Shown here: positions 32,517 through 39,831 of the stretch, piece after piece
How the letters are laid out: every line of letters begins with the position of its first letter
Position numbering within the stretch: position 1 is the stretch's first letter
Source of the DNA: Butyricimonas paravirosa
Lineage (GTDB): Bacteria; Bacteroidota; Bacteroidia; Bacteroidales; Marinifilaceae
Direction of reading: 5' to 3'
Length of the DNA stretch: 64,000 nucleotides
Assembly: GCF_032878955.1 (NCBI RefSeq)
Contig: NZ_CP043839.1
Location: forward strand, 2,790,001-2,854,000
Position numbers and translations under genes: made by a program
The notes under the pieces: model-generated
Databases searched by the model: none
Told to the model about the DNA's origin: nothing
The model's input: only the letters and a program-made list of their open reading frames with translations

Positions 32517-33890
32517 TTATTTCTTCATGATCTCTCCGAAATACTTGTAGAATAATGGAATTGTCGTTATTCCGTTAAAGAATTGCTCCAACGGGTAATT
32601 CTCGTTCGGAGAGTGGATCGCATCGGAACCCAAACCAAAGCCCATCAGTACGGACTTGATTCCTAGCACTTCCTCGAAAGTGGCAATAATTGGAATACTA
32701 CCACCGGAACGAACCGGAACGGGTTGTTTTCCATACACTTCCTCGTATGCTTTCTCGGCAGCCTTGTAAGCCGGGAGATCAATCGGACACACGTAAGAAG
32801 GTCCGCCATGCAGGTAATCCACTTTCACCTTCACGTAATCCGGAGCAATAGACTCGAAATATTCCTTGAACAATTTCGCAATCTTCTCGTGTTTCTGGTT
32901 CGGAACCAAACGGCAGCTAATCTTGGCGTATGCTTTAGAAGGCAATACGGTCTTGGCACCTTCGCCCGTGTAACCACCCCAGATTCCACAAACATCGAAT
33001 GTCGGACGAATGCCCGTACGTTCATTAGTCGTGAATCCCTCTTCGCCTTTCACCTCTTTAATATCTAAAGACTTCTTGTAATTTTCTAAATTGAAAGGAG
33101 CCTTGGCCATCTTCGCACGTTCCTCGGCAGTTACTTCCAACACGTCATCATAGAAACCGGGGATCGTGATATGTCCCTTCTCGTCTTGCATATCGGCAAT
33201 CAACTTACACAACACGTTAATCGGATTTGCCACCGCTCCCCCGAAAATACCGGAATGCAAATCAGCGTTCGGACCGGTAACTTCAACCTGCCAGTAAGCC
33301 AAACCTCTCAATCCCGTGGTAATTGAAGGAATATCACGGCCAATCATACTGGTATCGGAAACCAAAATCACATCAGCTTTCAACATATCCTTATGATCCC
33401 GGCAGAACTTGGGAAGACTCGGGGAACCGATTTCCTCTTCTCCCTCGATCATGAACTTCACGTTACAGTTCAATTTCCCGGATTTCATTAAATATTCAAA
33501 CGCTTTCGCGTGCATGAAAGCCTGTCCTTTATCATCGTCAGCCCCGCGAGCCCAGATTTTGCCATCTTTAATAACCGGCTCAAAAGGTTTCGTGTTCCAC
33601 AACTCGATCGGGTCAACCGGCATCACATCCATATGCCCGTACACCAACACCGTAGGAAGAGCCGGATCAATGATCTTCTCCCCGTAAGCAACCGGATTAC
33701 CCTCTGTTTCATACACTTCTGCCCGGTCAGCTCCGGCAGCTAACATGATTTTCGTCCATTGTTCGGCACAACGATACATATCTGGCTTATGCTCAGACAA
33801 TGAAGAGATTGAAGGAATGCGAATCAACTCGAATAACTCGTTCAGGAAACGTTCCTTGTTCTCTTCCACGTACTTTTTGATTTCTTCCAT
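32517..33890 (-). CDS. M20 family dipeptidase
   Basis: 457 residues, usual for M20 CNDP-like dipeptidases. Metal-site motifs: VYGHMDVMPVDP (His and Asp), GADDDKGQ (bridging Asp), EGEEEIGSPSL (catalytic Glu pair), DTSMIGRD, and HSPNENYP with the last His. A dimerisation domain lies in the middle (about 190-320). It would hydrolyse dipeptides or acyl-amino acids in the cytoplasm. Monocistronic; upstream is a repeat-rich gap of about 340 bases shared with the prs promoter. Confidence 0.93.
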   Translation of the reverse strand: MEEIKKYVEENKERFLNELFELIRIPSISSLSEHKPDMYRCAEQWTKIMLAAGADRAEVYETEGNPVAYGEKIIDPALPTVLVYGHMDVMPVDPIELWNTKPFEPVIKDGKIWARGADDDKGQAFMHAKAFEYLMKSGKLNCNVKFMIEGEEEIGSPSLPKFCRDHKDMLKADVILVSDTSMIGRDIPSITTGLRGLAYWQVEVTGPNADLHSGIFGGAVANPINVLCKLIADMQDEKGHITIPGFYDDVLEVTAEERAKMAKAPFNLENYKKSLDIKEVKGEEGFTTNERTGIRPTFDVCGIWGGYTGEGAKTVLPSKAYAKISCRLVPNQKHEKIAKLFKEYFESIAPDYVKVKVDYLHGGPSYVCPIDLPAYKAAEKAYEEVYGKQPVPVRSGGSIPIIATFEEVLGIKSVLMGFGLGSDAIHSPNENYPLEQFFNGITTIPLFYKYFGEIMKK

Positions 33891-33937
33891 CTATTTGAAA
33901 ATATATTAATTAATAAAATAAACATACTGCACATAAT

Positions 33938-34184
33938 TACAAGTTGCGAGTTTACAGGTTACAAGTTAAGAAAACCAATCTTATCATTGAACAGCAAGCT
34001 AGTCAACTTGTAACCTACGGACCTGTAACTTGAAACTGTTTCAACAACATCTTTGTTGGAACAAATATAACATTTTCGAGCGAAGAGATCAAACGGTTCG
34101 TGTAAAAAACACAACGATTACAACTTGTAACCTGCAAACCTGCAACTTGTAACTGTTCCACCAAATTCCTTTGGTGGAACAAAA
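33938..34184. repeat. Cluster of three related intergenic repeats (one inverted, two direct)
   Basis: An ACAAGTTGCGAGTTTACAGG-type copy is inverted at about 33938-33967. Two direct copies start CAACTTGTAACCT at 34004 and 34121, and end in hairpins: GTTTCAACAA-x-TTGTTGGAAC (34039-34061) and GTTCCACCAAA-x-TTTGGTGGAAC (34155-34180). The two hairpins differ by compensating changes (CAACAA/TTGTTG versus CACCAAA/TTTGGTG). This fills the 33891-34227 gap; the last copy merges with the prs promoter. Confidence 0.75.
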
Positions 34185-34200
34185 TAATTTCATACTTTTG
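34170..34200 (+). promoter_or_regulatory. Promoter of prs
   Basis: TTTG (34170-34173), 19-base spacer, TACTTTTG (34193-34200), 27 bases before the ATG. The -33 TTTG is part of the right arm of the repeat hairpin GTTCCACCAAA/TTTGGTGGAAC, so the promoter appears to have been built from the repeat. Confidence 0.75.
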
Positions 34201-34227
34201 CCAAGTGTTTCAACTAATGAATTAGAT

Positions 34228-35166
34228 ATGTCAAATCTTCCCGAAATTAAAGTTTTCGCCGGAGAGAATAGTCAATATATTGCAGAAAGTATTGCTAGTT
34301 CTCTAGGGCTGGAACTCGGTAAAAAAACGTTTACGAGATTTAGTGACGGAGAATTCGTCACCTCATTCGACGAAACGGTGAGAGGCGAACACGTGTTTAT
34401 CGTGCAATCAACCTTCCCGCCCAGTGATAACCTCATGGAATTACTCTTGATGATCGATGCCGCCAAAAGAGCATCTGCCTACAAGGTAATCGCCGTAATC
34501 CCCTATTTCGGGTTCGCGCGTCAAGACCGGAAAGATAAACCGCGTGTCGCCATCGGGGCAAAACTAGTGGCTAATATGCTACAAGCAGCCGGAGTCGACC
34601 GAATTATCACCATGGATTTACACGCTGACCAAATTCAAGGATTCTTCGATGTTCCCGTGGATCATCTATACGGTTCTACCGTGTTGATTCCTTACATCAA
34701 ATCTTTAGGATTACGTGATTTTGCCATTGCCTCCCCTGACATCGGTGGGGCCAAGAGAGCAAATTCCTGGGCAAAATACTTCGATTCAGGGTTGATCATC
34801 TGCCACAAAACCCGTATCCGGGCAAATGAAGTTGCCGACATGAAAGTGATCGGGGATGTCGAGGGCAAAAATATCATCGTTGTTGACGACATGATTGATA
34901 CGGCCGGAACAATTTGCAAAGCAGCCGATATGCTTATCGACAATGGTGCTGCCAGCGTACGTGCCGTGGCCACCCATGCAGTTCTTTCCGGTAAGGCATA
35001 CGAAAATATCGAGAAATCAAAACTGACGGAAGTAATCTTCACCGATTCCATTCCCCAGAAACAACCTTGCTCAAAAATTAAAGTATTACCGATCGCTCCC
35101 ATGTTTGCCGACACGATCCGCAACATCTACGAGCATAAATCGATCAGTGATCACTTCCTCATGTAA
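34228..35166 (+). CDS. prs: Ribose-phosphate pyrophosphokinase (PRPP synthetase)
   Basis: 312 residues from the ATG at 34228; the frame extends to 34171, but the promoter lies in that stretch. Motifs: FSDGEFVTSFDETVRGEHV, the catalytic-flexible-loop area GFARQDRKDKPRVAIGAKL, MDLHADQIQGFFD and the PRPP loop IIVVDDMIDTAGT. It makes PRPP from ribose 5-phosphate and ATP for purine, pyrimidine, His, Trp and NAD synthesis. Monocistronic with strong promoter and terminator. Confidence 0.96.
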   Translation: MSNLPEIKVFAGENSQYIAESIASSLGLELGKKTFTRFSDGEFVTSFDETVRGEHVFIVQSTFPPSDNLMELLLMIDAAKRASAYKVIAVIPYFGFARQDRKDKPRVAIGAKLVANMLQAAGVDRIITMDLHADQIQGFFDVPVDHLYGSTVLIPYIKSLGLRDFAIASPDIGGAKRANSWAKYFDSGLIICHKTRIRANEVADMKVIGDVEGKNIIVVDDMIDTAGTICKAADMLIDNGAASVRAVATHAVLSGKAYENIEKSKLTEVIFTDSIPQKQPCSKIKVLPIAPMFADTIRNIYEHKSISDHFLM

Positions 35167-35187
35167 TTCATTTTTCATGATATAAAA

Positions 35188-35220
35188 AATGGCACCCGAA
35201 ACCGAGTGCCATTTTTCTTT
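35188..35220 (+). terminator. Terminator of prs
   Basis: AATGGCAC (35188-35195), loop CCGAAACCGA, GTGCCATT (35206-35213), then TTTCTTT. Confidence 0.88.
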
Positions 35221-35290
35221 AATATTTTATCTCCTTCAATATACCACGAATGGTAACCAACATATCGGGAAGTTTTGTCTTGACAAGAGT
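35219..35290 (-). pseudogene. Possible remnant of a HepT C terminus
   Basis: Downstream of the MntA-like gene, the minus strand encodes a short stretch TLVKTKLPDMLVTIRGIL and six more residues to a TAA at 35219-35221, preceded by a stop. It resembles the C-terminal DLPxLL-type end of HepT toxins. The RNase HEPN motif region is absent. It overlaps the prs terminator tail. Assignment rests on short pattern similarity and on the parallel case at 39284. Confidence 0.4.
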
Positions 35291-35307
35291 CTATCAAAAT
35301 TTCTTCT

Positions 35308-35601
35308 TTAAGCATAAATTCCTTCTTCTATAATAGAACGTTTCAATAATTCATTCATATTATCCCTCAAGCGAACAACATCGACAGGACAACCGAAAAG
35401 TTGCTGTAACTCGTCCTTGATATGTACTAAACTGAACAAATCAGGAGAGGAAAGCTCGACATAAACATCTACATCACTCCCTTCTTGCTGTTCTCCACGA
35501 GCCACGGAACCAAAGATTCCGATGCGAGAAATTCCATATCGAATCGCAGATTGTAATTTATATGCCTGTAATAACTGCAAATATTCCTTTGTCGTTTTCA
35601 T
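35308..35601 (-). CDS. MntA-like minimal nucleotidyltransferase (antitoxin-type), copy 1
   Basis: 97 residues from the ATG at 35601 (MKTTKEYLQL); the longer frame to 35718 crosses its own promoter. The nucleotidyltransferase motif GIFGSVARGEQQEGSDVDVYV is split here as GSVARGE and SDVDVYV, giving the G-S and D-x-D metal site. MntA proteins inactivate the HEPN toxin HepT by adding AMP (type VII toxin-antitoxin). Its HepT partner seems reduced to a short tail downstream, so it is probably orphaned. Transcribed from the 65-bp promoter cassette at 35611-35675. A near paralogue of equal length is at 39425. Confidence 0.85.
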   Translation of the reverse strand: MKTTKEYLQLLQAYKLQSAIRYGISRIGIFGSVARGEQQEGSDVDVYVELSSPDLFSLVHIKDELQQLFGCPVDVVRLRDNMNELLKRSIIEEGIYA

Positions 35602-35610
35602 GATCGTTGC

Positions 35611-35675
35611 AACCAAAATATTTATTACAAATATAGTCAATTCAAAAGACAGAAACAATTCTAATTTGAAAGATC
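35611..35675 (-). repeat. 65-bp promoter cassette, copy A (upstream of mntA-like gene)
   Basis: Identical to 36526-36590 at 63 of 65 positions. On the minus strand it contains TTG (35658-35656), 20-base spacer and TATATTTG (35635-35628), a consensus promoter for the gene starting at 35601. Confidence 0.88.
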
Positions 35676-35714
35676 TGCCACTTCTCTGGCATTTTTTGGC
35701 CACATGGCCAAATC

Positions 35715-36320
35715 TCAAAAATCACTACTATAAATAGGTGATGCCCATTCTGGAATCATTTCTACATACTGTTTTACAAGTCGTCCTTTAGCTAACCGAA
35801 ATAATAGCATTGCCTCTTTATTCTCTATAGAGTTATCGTAGATATAAGTTCTATCAACCAATTTAGAAACTAAACAACAATTAGATATCGATTTTTGATA
35901 CCTTGAAATGATTTTTGAAATAGGAACATCATGTCCTCCTTCCATTACCCGACCTGCAATTCGTGCTGCATTAATTGTAGGCGATACGGTACAAACAAAA
36001 AATAAACGAACAAAAAAACCTGCTTCTATAGCTCTACAGATATAATCGATTTTATCTTCAACAGAAAGAACTGTTTCAAAAATAAGACTCTTACGCTCCA
36101 TTAAACAAACTTCCCTTAATTCTTCACAAAACTTCACGGCTTTCATTATCGCATCCTTAGAATTCCAATCTCCAAACTTTTCTTGAGCAATAATATCCGG
36201 ATTTATATAAATAGAATCCTCCATCCATTCATGATGAAGAATCTTTGACGTAACAGAGGTTTTACCAGAACCATTAGGACCAGCTATTACAATAAGCACC
36301 GGTTTATGAAAATCATTCAT
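35715..36320 (-). CDS. Zeta-toxin-family kinase
   Basis: 201 residues. Walker A motif VIAGPNGSGKTSVTSK is at about 11-26. INPDIIAQEKFGDW and FETVLSVEDK match zeta/UDP-GlcNAc-kinase family features, with RIAGRVMEGGHDVPISKIISRY as the lid. Zeta toxins phosphorylate UDP-N-acetylglucosamine and block cell-wall synthesis; some chromosomal members have other substrates. Its start overlaps the end of a 70-residue upstream gene by 8 bases, so the pair is coupled and that gene is the likely antitoxin. Confidence 0.85.
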   Translation of the reverse strand: MNDFHKPVLIVIAGPNGSGKTSVTSKILHHEWMEDSIYINPDIIAQEKFGDWNSKDAIMKAVKFCEELREVCLMERKSLIFETVLSVEDKIDYICRAIEAGFFVRLFFVCTVSPTINAARIAGRVMEGGHDVPISKIISRYQKSISNCCLVSKLVDRTYIYDNSIENKEAMLLFRLAKGRLVKQYVEMIPEWASPIYSSDF

Positions 36321-36525
36321 TACTAAAACTTATATTATATTCTTTCCCCCATTTTGCCTGTTGCTTACGGATATACTCTCTTATTTCCTGAAAAAACTTT
36401 TTATGCGCTTCTTCCGATTTACGTTTTGCTTCTTCAGCAACTTCTTTCATCAAAGTAGTAAGCATTTCATCAGTTGGTTCTTCCAAACTGGTTAAACGAT
36501 AAGAATTCATCTCTTTTTCAGACAT
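36313..36525 (-). CDS. Small charged protein, putative antitoxin of the zeta-like toxin
   Basis: 70 residues from the ATG at 36525 (MSEKEMNSYRLTSLEE). The longer frame to 36573 runs through the repeated promoter cassette and is rejected. It is almost entirely charged helix (LMKEVAEEAKRKSEEAHKKF). There is no similarity I can name to classical epsilon, but position, size and 8-base overlap with the zeta gene make it the probable antitoxin. It is transcribed from the promoter in the 65-bp cassette copy B. Confidence 0.7.
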   Translation of the reverse strand: MSEKEMNSYRLTSLEEPTDEMLTTLMKEVAEEAKRKSEEAHKKFFQEIREYIRKQQAKWGKEYNISFSNE

Positions 36526-36590
36526 AACCAAAATATTTATTACAAATATAGTCAATTCAAAAGACATAAGCAATTCTAATTTGAAAGATC
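36526..36590 (-). repeat. 65-bp promoter cassette, copy B (upstream of zeta pair)
   Basis: Partner of 35611-35675, two mismatches. Minus strand: TTG (36573-36571), 20 bases, TATATTTG (36550-36543). The start codon of the antitoxin at 36525 abuts the repeat end. Confidence 0.88.
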
Positions 36591-36617
36591 AGAAACATCA
36601 AGCCAACATTTTACAAC

Positions 36618-36666
36618 TTACATGCCGGCCCTCTTCTCCAATCTTCTCCCCTCGTCCGGCATGTAA
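36618..36666 (-). terminator. Terminator-like hairpin after the DUF6266 genes
   Basis: TTACATGCCGG (36618-36628) pairs perfectly with CCGGCATGTAA (36656-36666). It lies downstream of the minus-strand DUF6266 gene; the minus-strand tail is GTTGTAAAA, so U-tract is weak. Confidence 0.6.
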
Positions 36667-36700
36667 AATCACCATCTCACCAATCTAAAGTTTTCCCATT

Positions 36701-37342
36701 TCAACCATTAATGGTTAACCGTTTACTATTCGACGCTTTCCTCTTATCTTTCGACAACATGAAAGTATACATCTCCAGATTCTCTTTTACCCATCCATTA
36801 TCCAAGCTAATCGTCGTCACGCCATTCTCTTGACGATTCCGGCAAGGTTCCACGATCATTTGGTTTCCCGTTTTCTCGTAAACCACCACGTACAACACGT
36901 CCGTCGGGTTAGCCACCACCGACCAGCGACTTTGCGCCTCCTGGGTAATCGTTATCATATCCTGATCCTCGTTCAACGACACGGTCAGCGTTCCATCCTG
37001 CAGGCTCCCCTCGGCACACACGATCTTCTCGTAGTCAATCGTGGGGTTATACTCCTCGTCAACCGTAACGGCCTTCATATTCGCTTTCACGAAGGCATTA
37101 TAAAACGTACTTCCCGCTTTTCTTCCCGGAAAACCGAGTTCTGCCGCCGGGGCAAAATACAGCGAAGCCACCTGCAATGCTTTCATCTTCGCTCGTTGCG
37201 TCAACTGCCCCGGAGTTCTGGGATTACGCATCGTACTTCTCTTTCCCCTGGCAATACTATACCCGTTTGCCCCCGCGTACATCGTAATATTTGCCACTGA
37301 TTTTCTCACTTCTCCCAATACAAATGATTTAAATAAAGCCAT
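36701..37342 (-). CDS. DUF6266 family protein, copy 1
   Basis: 213 residues. No signal peptide. The N-terminal part (LGEVRKSVANITMYAGANGY, NPRTPGQLTQRAKMKALQV) is typical of DUF6266, followed by a beta-rich C-terminal half (RWSVVANPTDVLYVVVYEK). Function is unknown; by resemblance such proteins are small and often occur in mobile or phage-derived loci of Bacteroidota. It is the last gene of a four-gene unit (holin-like, amidase, two DUF6266) and a paralogue of the gene just upstream. Confidence 0.75.
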   Translation of the reverse strand: MALFKSFVLGEVRKSVANITMYAGANGYSIARGKRSTMRNPRTPGQLTQRAKMKALQVASLYFAPAAELGFPGRKAGSTFYNAFVKANMKAVTVDEEYNPTIDYEKIVCAEGSLQDGTLTVSLNEDQDMITITQEAQSRWSVVANPTDVLYVVVYEKTGNQMIVEPCRNRQENGVTTISLDNGWVKENLEMYTFMLSKDKRKASNSKRLTING

Positions 37343-37372
37343 AATCTTAAAATTTAAAATGAAACATATAAA

Positions 37373-37996
37373 TTACAATACTAAATGCACGTTTTCTGAA
37401 AAATCACACCTGTTTCCTGAACCAAAGAAACAATACAAGTGAATCCTCTTTCCCCGCTCTTCCGTGAGTTCTATCTCCGCGCTCTCATCCCGACGAACAC
37501 TCCCGATCGCCTCGGGTGTCACAATCCGAAACCTCATGTCTTCCATCATCACCACGCACCACAACTCGTCCCCTAAACGCTCTTCACGTACCACGTATTC
37601 ATTCTTCCACGTCAGGCGAACCTTATCGCCCTCCCGGCATCCCTGTAACTCACTCGGTAAAAACAAGTTCCCGGCACTGAAATGCACGAGATCATACAGC
37701 AACCCCTCCCCGTTAAACGCCCGCATATTAGCCTGCAGGAAAAGATTATATCCCGAGCGACGCTCCACCACTCCCAACATCTGCCAGATCCGGGCCAACC
37801 ATGTCTGCCGGATCACCCCGTAAAAAGTCGCCGTCTTCCTCATCCTCTCCCGGTAATACAATTGCAACTCCGAACGACAATCCTTCACCTCTCCCGGGGC
37901 AGCTCTTGCGTAAAGATGATCCCCCACCTGATAGTAAATAACACGTCCCATCCGTCCCGACAAACGATTAAACAAATTTGAATAACAACAAGCCAT
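37373..37996 (-). CDS. DUF6266 family protein, copy 2
   Basis: 207 residues. The N terminus (NRLSGRMGRVIYYQVGDHLY, ARAAPGEVKDCRS) has the DUF6266 pattern G-x-x-G-x-x-x-Y-x-x-x-x-x-x-Y-x-R-x-x-P. The C-terminal half is beta-rich and cysteine-containing (FFGSGNRC). It lies 21 bases after the amidase gene and 30 bases before the second copy. The two copies are divergent, so duplication is old. No function proposed. Confidence 0.72.
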   Translation of the reverse strand: MACCYSNLFNRLSGRMGRVIYYQVGDHLYARAAPGEVKDCRSELQLYYRERMRKTATFYGVIRQTWLARIWQMLGVVERRSGYNLFLQANMRAFNGEGLLYDLVHFSAGNLFLPSELQGCREGDKVRLTWKNEYVVREERLGDELWCVVMMEDMRFRIVTPEAIGSVRRDESAEIELTEERGKRIHLYCFFGSGNRCDFSENVHLVL

Positions 37997-38017
37997 ACTT
38001 ACCTCCTTTTTTCATTA

Positions 38018-38599
38018 CTAAAACTTCAACCTTTTTCTTAACTCATCGAAGGGAAACGCCGGACCCGGATCCGTCTTTCGAGGGGTGATGTCCGAGTGTC
38101 TCACCAAGTACTTGATCCCGTAACACTCTTTCAATAAACGACAGATCTCCTCCGTAGTCGCAAACTGCCCCTCGGTAAAAGAATGCCAGTATCTCGCCCT
38201 CCCCTCTTCTTCCGTCGTGTACACCTGATCGGGAGAATATTCCCGCCCGAAACTCGAATAATAGCGATCCCCCACGCGTTGCAACTCCCCGGCATTATCC
38301 AGCTCGATCCCGATCGAACAATCATTCAGATTCACCCGCCCGGCATGAAAACTCTTCCCGGCGTGCCAAGCCTTCACGTCAAAAGGTAACAACTGGAAAA
38401 CCTCCGCGTCCCTTCCAACCACCACGTGAGCGGAAACACTCGTGTCCGGCCGACCCAAATAAAGTGCCGATGAAATCGCCCCGGCTCCAACCGTACTATG
38501 CAAAACAATCGTATCCACACGAGATAGTTTCACCTTACACTTTGAACACTGCAAGTACTTCACGTTATCCCCGAACAACAAATTCTCAATAATTTCCAT
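38018..38599 (-). CDS. N-acetylmuramoyl-L-alanine amidase (Amidase_2/PGRP type)
   Basis: About 193 residues from the ATG at 38599; 38620 is an alternative that overlaps the upstream gene. Zinc-amidase motifs: TIVLHSTVGAG (first His), SAHVVVGRDAEVFQ, NDCSIGIELDNAGE, LVRHSDITPRKTDPGPAFPF (second His and Asp). It cleaves between muramic acid and L-Ala in peptidoglycan. No signal peptide is visible; a holin-like gene immediately upstream could supply its route out, as in phage lysis cassettes. Confidence 0.88.
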   Translation of the reverse strand: MEIIENLLFGDNVKYLQCSKCKVKLSRVDTIVLHSTVGAGAISSALYLGRPDTSVSAHVVVGRDAEVFQLLPFDVKAWHAGKSFHAGRVNLNDCSIGIELDNAGELQRVGDRYYSSFGREYSPDQVYTTEEEGRARYWHSFTEGQFATTEEICRLLKECYGIKYLVRHSDITPRKTDPGPAFPFDELRKRLKF

Positions 38600-38610
38600 G
38601 ACACCCCGTT

Positions 38611-38982
38611 TTACTTCCATTTCCTTGACAACAAACAATCCGTCACCTTCTCCCCGCTTCTCCCGATCACGTATCCCCCGAGCCCGATCTCCAGCAAATC
38701 CCACAACCGAGAACTATCGGACAACAACGTCGATTCCATGAACATCCCCGACAAAATCACCAACGCGAACGCCAACATCACGATAGGACGCCAAGACCTC
38801 TGCAACCAATTTCCCCGGGCTTCTTCCCCCACCGCCGCCGACTGTTCCCGCACCAGCTCACTCTTGTAACGATACACCAAAGATTGAATCTCTTCCTGAA
38901 TCTTCTGCTTTTCTTTCGAAGAAACCGACAACCGGTTCACGATGTCACCGATCTCCCTAATCACGTTCTGTAATACACCCAT
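38611..38982 (-). CDS. Holin-like small membrane protein (3TM holin-type)
   Basis: 123 residues. An N-terminal amphipathic coiled coil (about 18-50, SSKEKQKIQEEIQSLVYRYK) is followed by WRPIVMLAFALVILSGMFM (about 66-84) and a second hydrophobic segment (about 95-112, LLEIGLGGYVIG). The layout Q-R-S-W-R-P before the membrane part is that of phage/GTA 3TM-type holins. It starts the unit behind the promoter at 39010-39040 and is followed directly by the amidase gene. Confidence 0.75.
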   Translation of the reverse strand: MGVLQNVIREIGDIVNRLSVSSKEKQKIQEEIQSLVYRYKSELVREQSAAVGEEARGNWLQRSWRPIVMLAFALVILSGMFMESTLLSDSSRLWDLLEIGLGGYVIGRSGEKVTDCLLSRKWK

Positions 38983-39009
38983 AATCTTTTATTTTTAAAT
39001 TTGATATAC

Positions 39010-39040
39010 CAAAAGTACACCCCAGAACGCCCGTTACCAA
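39010..39040 (-). promoter_or_regulatory. Promoter of the holin/amidase/DUF6266 unit
   Basis: Minus strand: TTG (39040-39038), 20-base spacer, TACTTTTG (39017-39010), 28 bases before the ATG at 38982. The rest of the gap up to 39283 has no gene; it holds two TTCGGAT direct repeats near 39048 and 39071 and a weak hairpin GGTATGAC/GTCACACC near 39184-39213. Confidence 0.7.
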
Positions 39041-39283
39041 CCATAATATCCGAACACACTCATTTATCATCCGAATGACAGGAAAATTCATCCGAACAGA
39101 CTTTTTTCTCCACATGCAATTATCTATACCCGCAAAAAACTTAAATGACAAAGCTACCGTGATACATAGGAAAACAAAAAAAGGTATGACAAAAGCCTTA
39201 ACACTCTCGTCACACCCTTATTATCGAATACTTTATCTCTACAATTTTATCCGAAGAAACACCTCAAGTTTTAGTCACTCTCT

Positions 39284-39418
39284 TTACATTCTAGATAACT
39301 CCACATCACCTTGCACCTGAAGAAGCACATCCCGCAACAACGGCAAATCATCATGTATCGTTTGAAAAACAATTTCCGCATCTATCTCGAAATAATGATG
39401 AACAATGATGTCTCGCAT
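39284..39418 (-). pseudogene. HepT (HEPN toxin) C-terminal fragment
   Basis: A 44-codon frame from ATG 39418: MRDIIVHHYFEIDAEIV, then FQTIHDDLPLLRDVLLQV, ending DVELSRM. It carries the HEPN RNase motif R-x4-H (RDIIVH) and the DLPLL tail of HepT/DUF86 toxins, but the first 70 or so residues are missing. It begins 6 bases after the stop of the MntA-like gene, where a full hepT normally starts. Likely an internal deletion that inactivated the toxin. Confidence 0.82.
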
Positions 39419-39424
39419 CGCTTA

Positions 39425-39718
39425 TCACACATAAATACCCTCCTTCTCTATTCGTTCTCGCAAAAAAGCGTTCATGTGATCCCGTAAACGCACAATATCA
39501 ACCCGGCATCCGAACAATTGTTCCAAAGTATTTTTCAAGCTTCCAAGACGAAACAATCCCATTGGGGGACACTCTACATACACATCCACGTCACTCTCCT
39601 CTGTTTGCTCTCCCCGTGCAACAGAACCGAAAATCCCGATACGGGATATTGCATAATGTCCCGCTTCCTTGTTTTTAAACTCCTTCAACAACTCTATGTA
39701 CTCTTTTGTGGATTTCAT
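39425..39718 (-). CDS. MntA-like minimal nucleotidyltransferase (antitoxin-type), copy 2
   Basis: 97 residues from the ATG at 39718 (MKSTKEYIELLK). It shares with copy 1 the AISRIGIFGSVARGEQ and SDVDVYVE motifs and the DIVRLRDHMNAFL tail. It is expected to AMPylate a HepT partner. That partner survives only as a 44-codon C-terminal piece right after it, so the antitoxin is kept without an active toxin. The longer frame to 39799 is not supported. Confidence 0.87.
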   Translation of the reverse strand: MKSTKEYIELLKEFKNKEAGHYAISRIGIFGSVARGEQTEESDVDVYVECPPMGLFRLGSLKNTLEQLFGCRVDIVRLRDHMNAFLRERIEKEGIYV

Positions 39719-39831
39719 ACACGTGTTCCTTTCTTGATTATTACCAACAAAAATAAAAAAATAAACCGACAATACAAAGCGTAATGGGGATAAGGTCACC
39801 CCACAAGAATGATTAACAAATTTCCTTTCCC

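Noticed and set aside
35602..35718. N-terminal extension (SFELTIFVINILV) of the MntA-like protein, also present before the zeta antitoxin
   Set aside because: It is translation of the duplicated promoter cassette; transcription would start inside it.
38957..39151. Small frame on the minus strand before the holin-like gene
   Set aside because: It overlaps the promoter of that gene and shows no recognisable feature.
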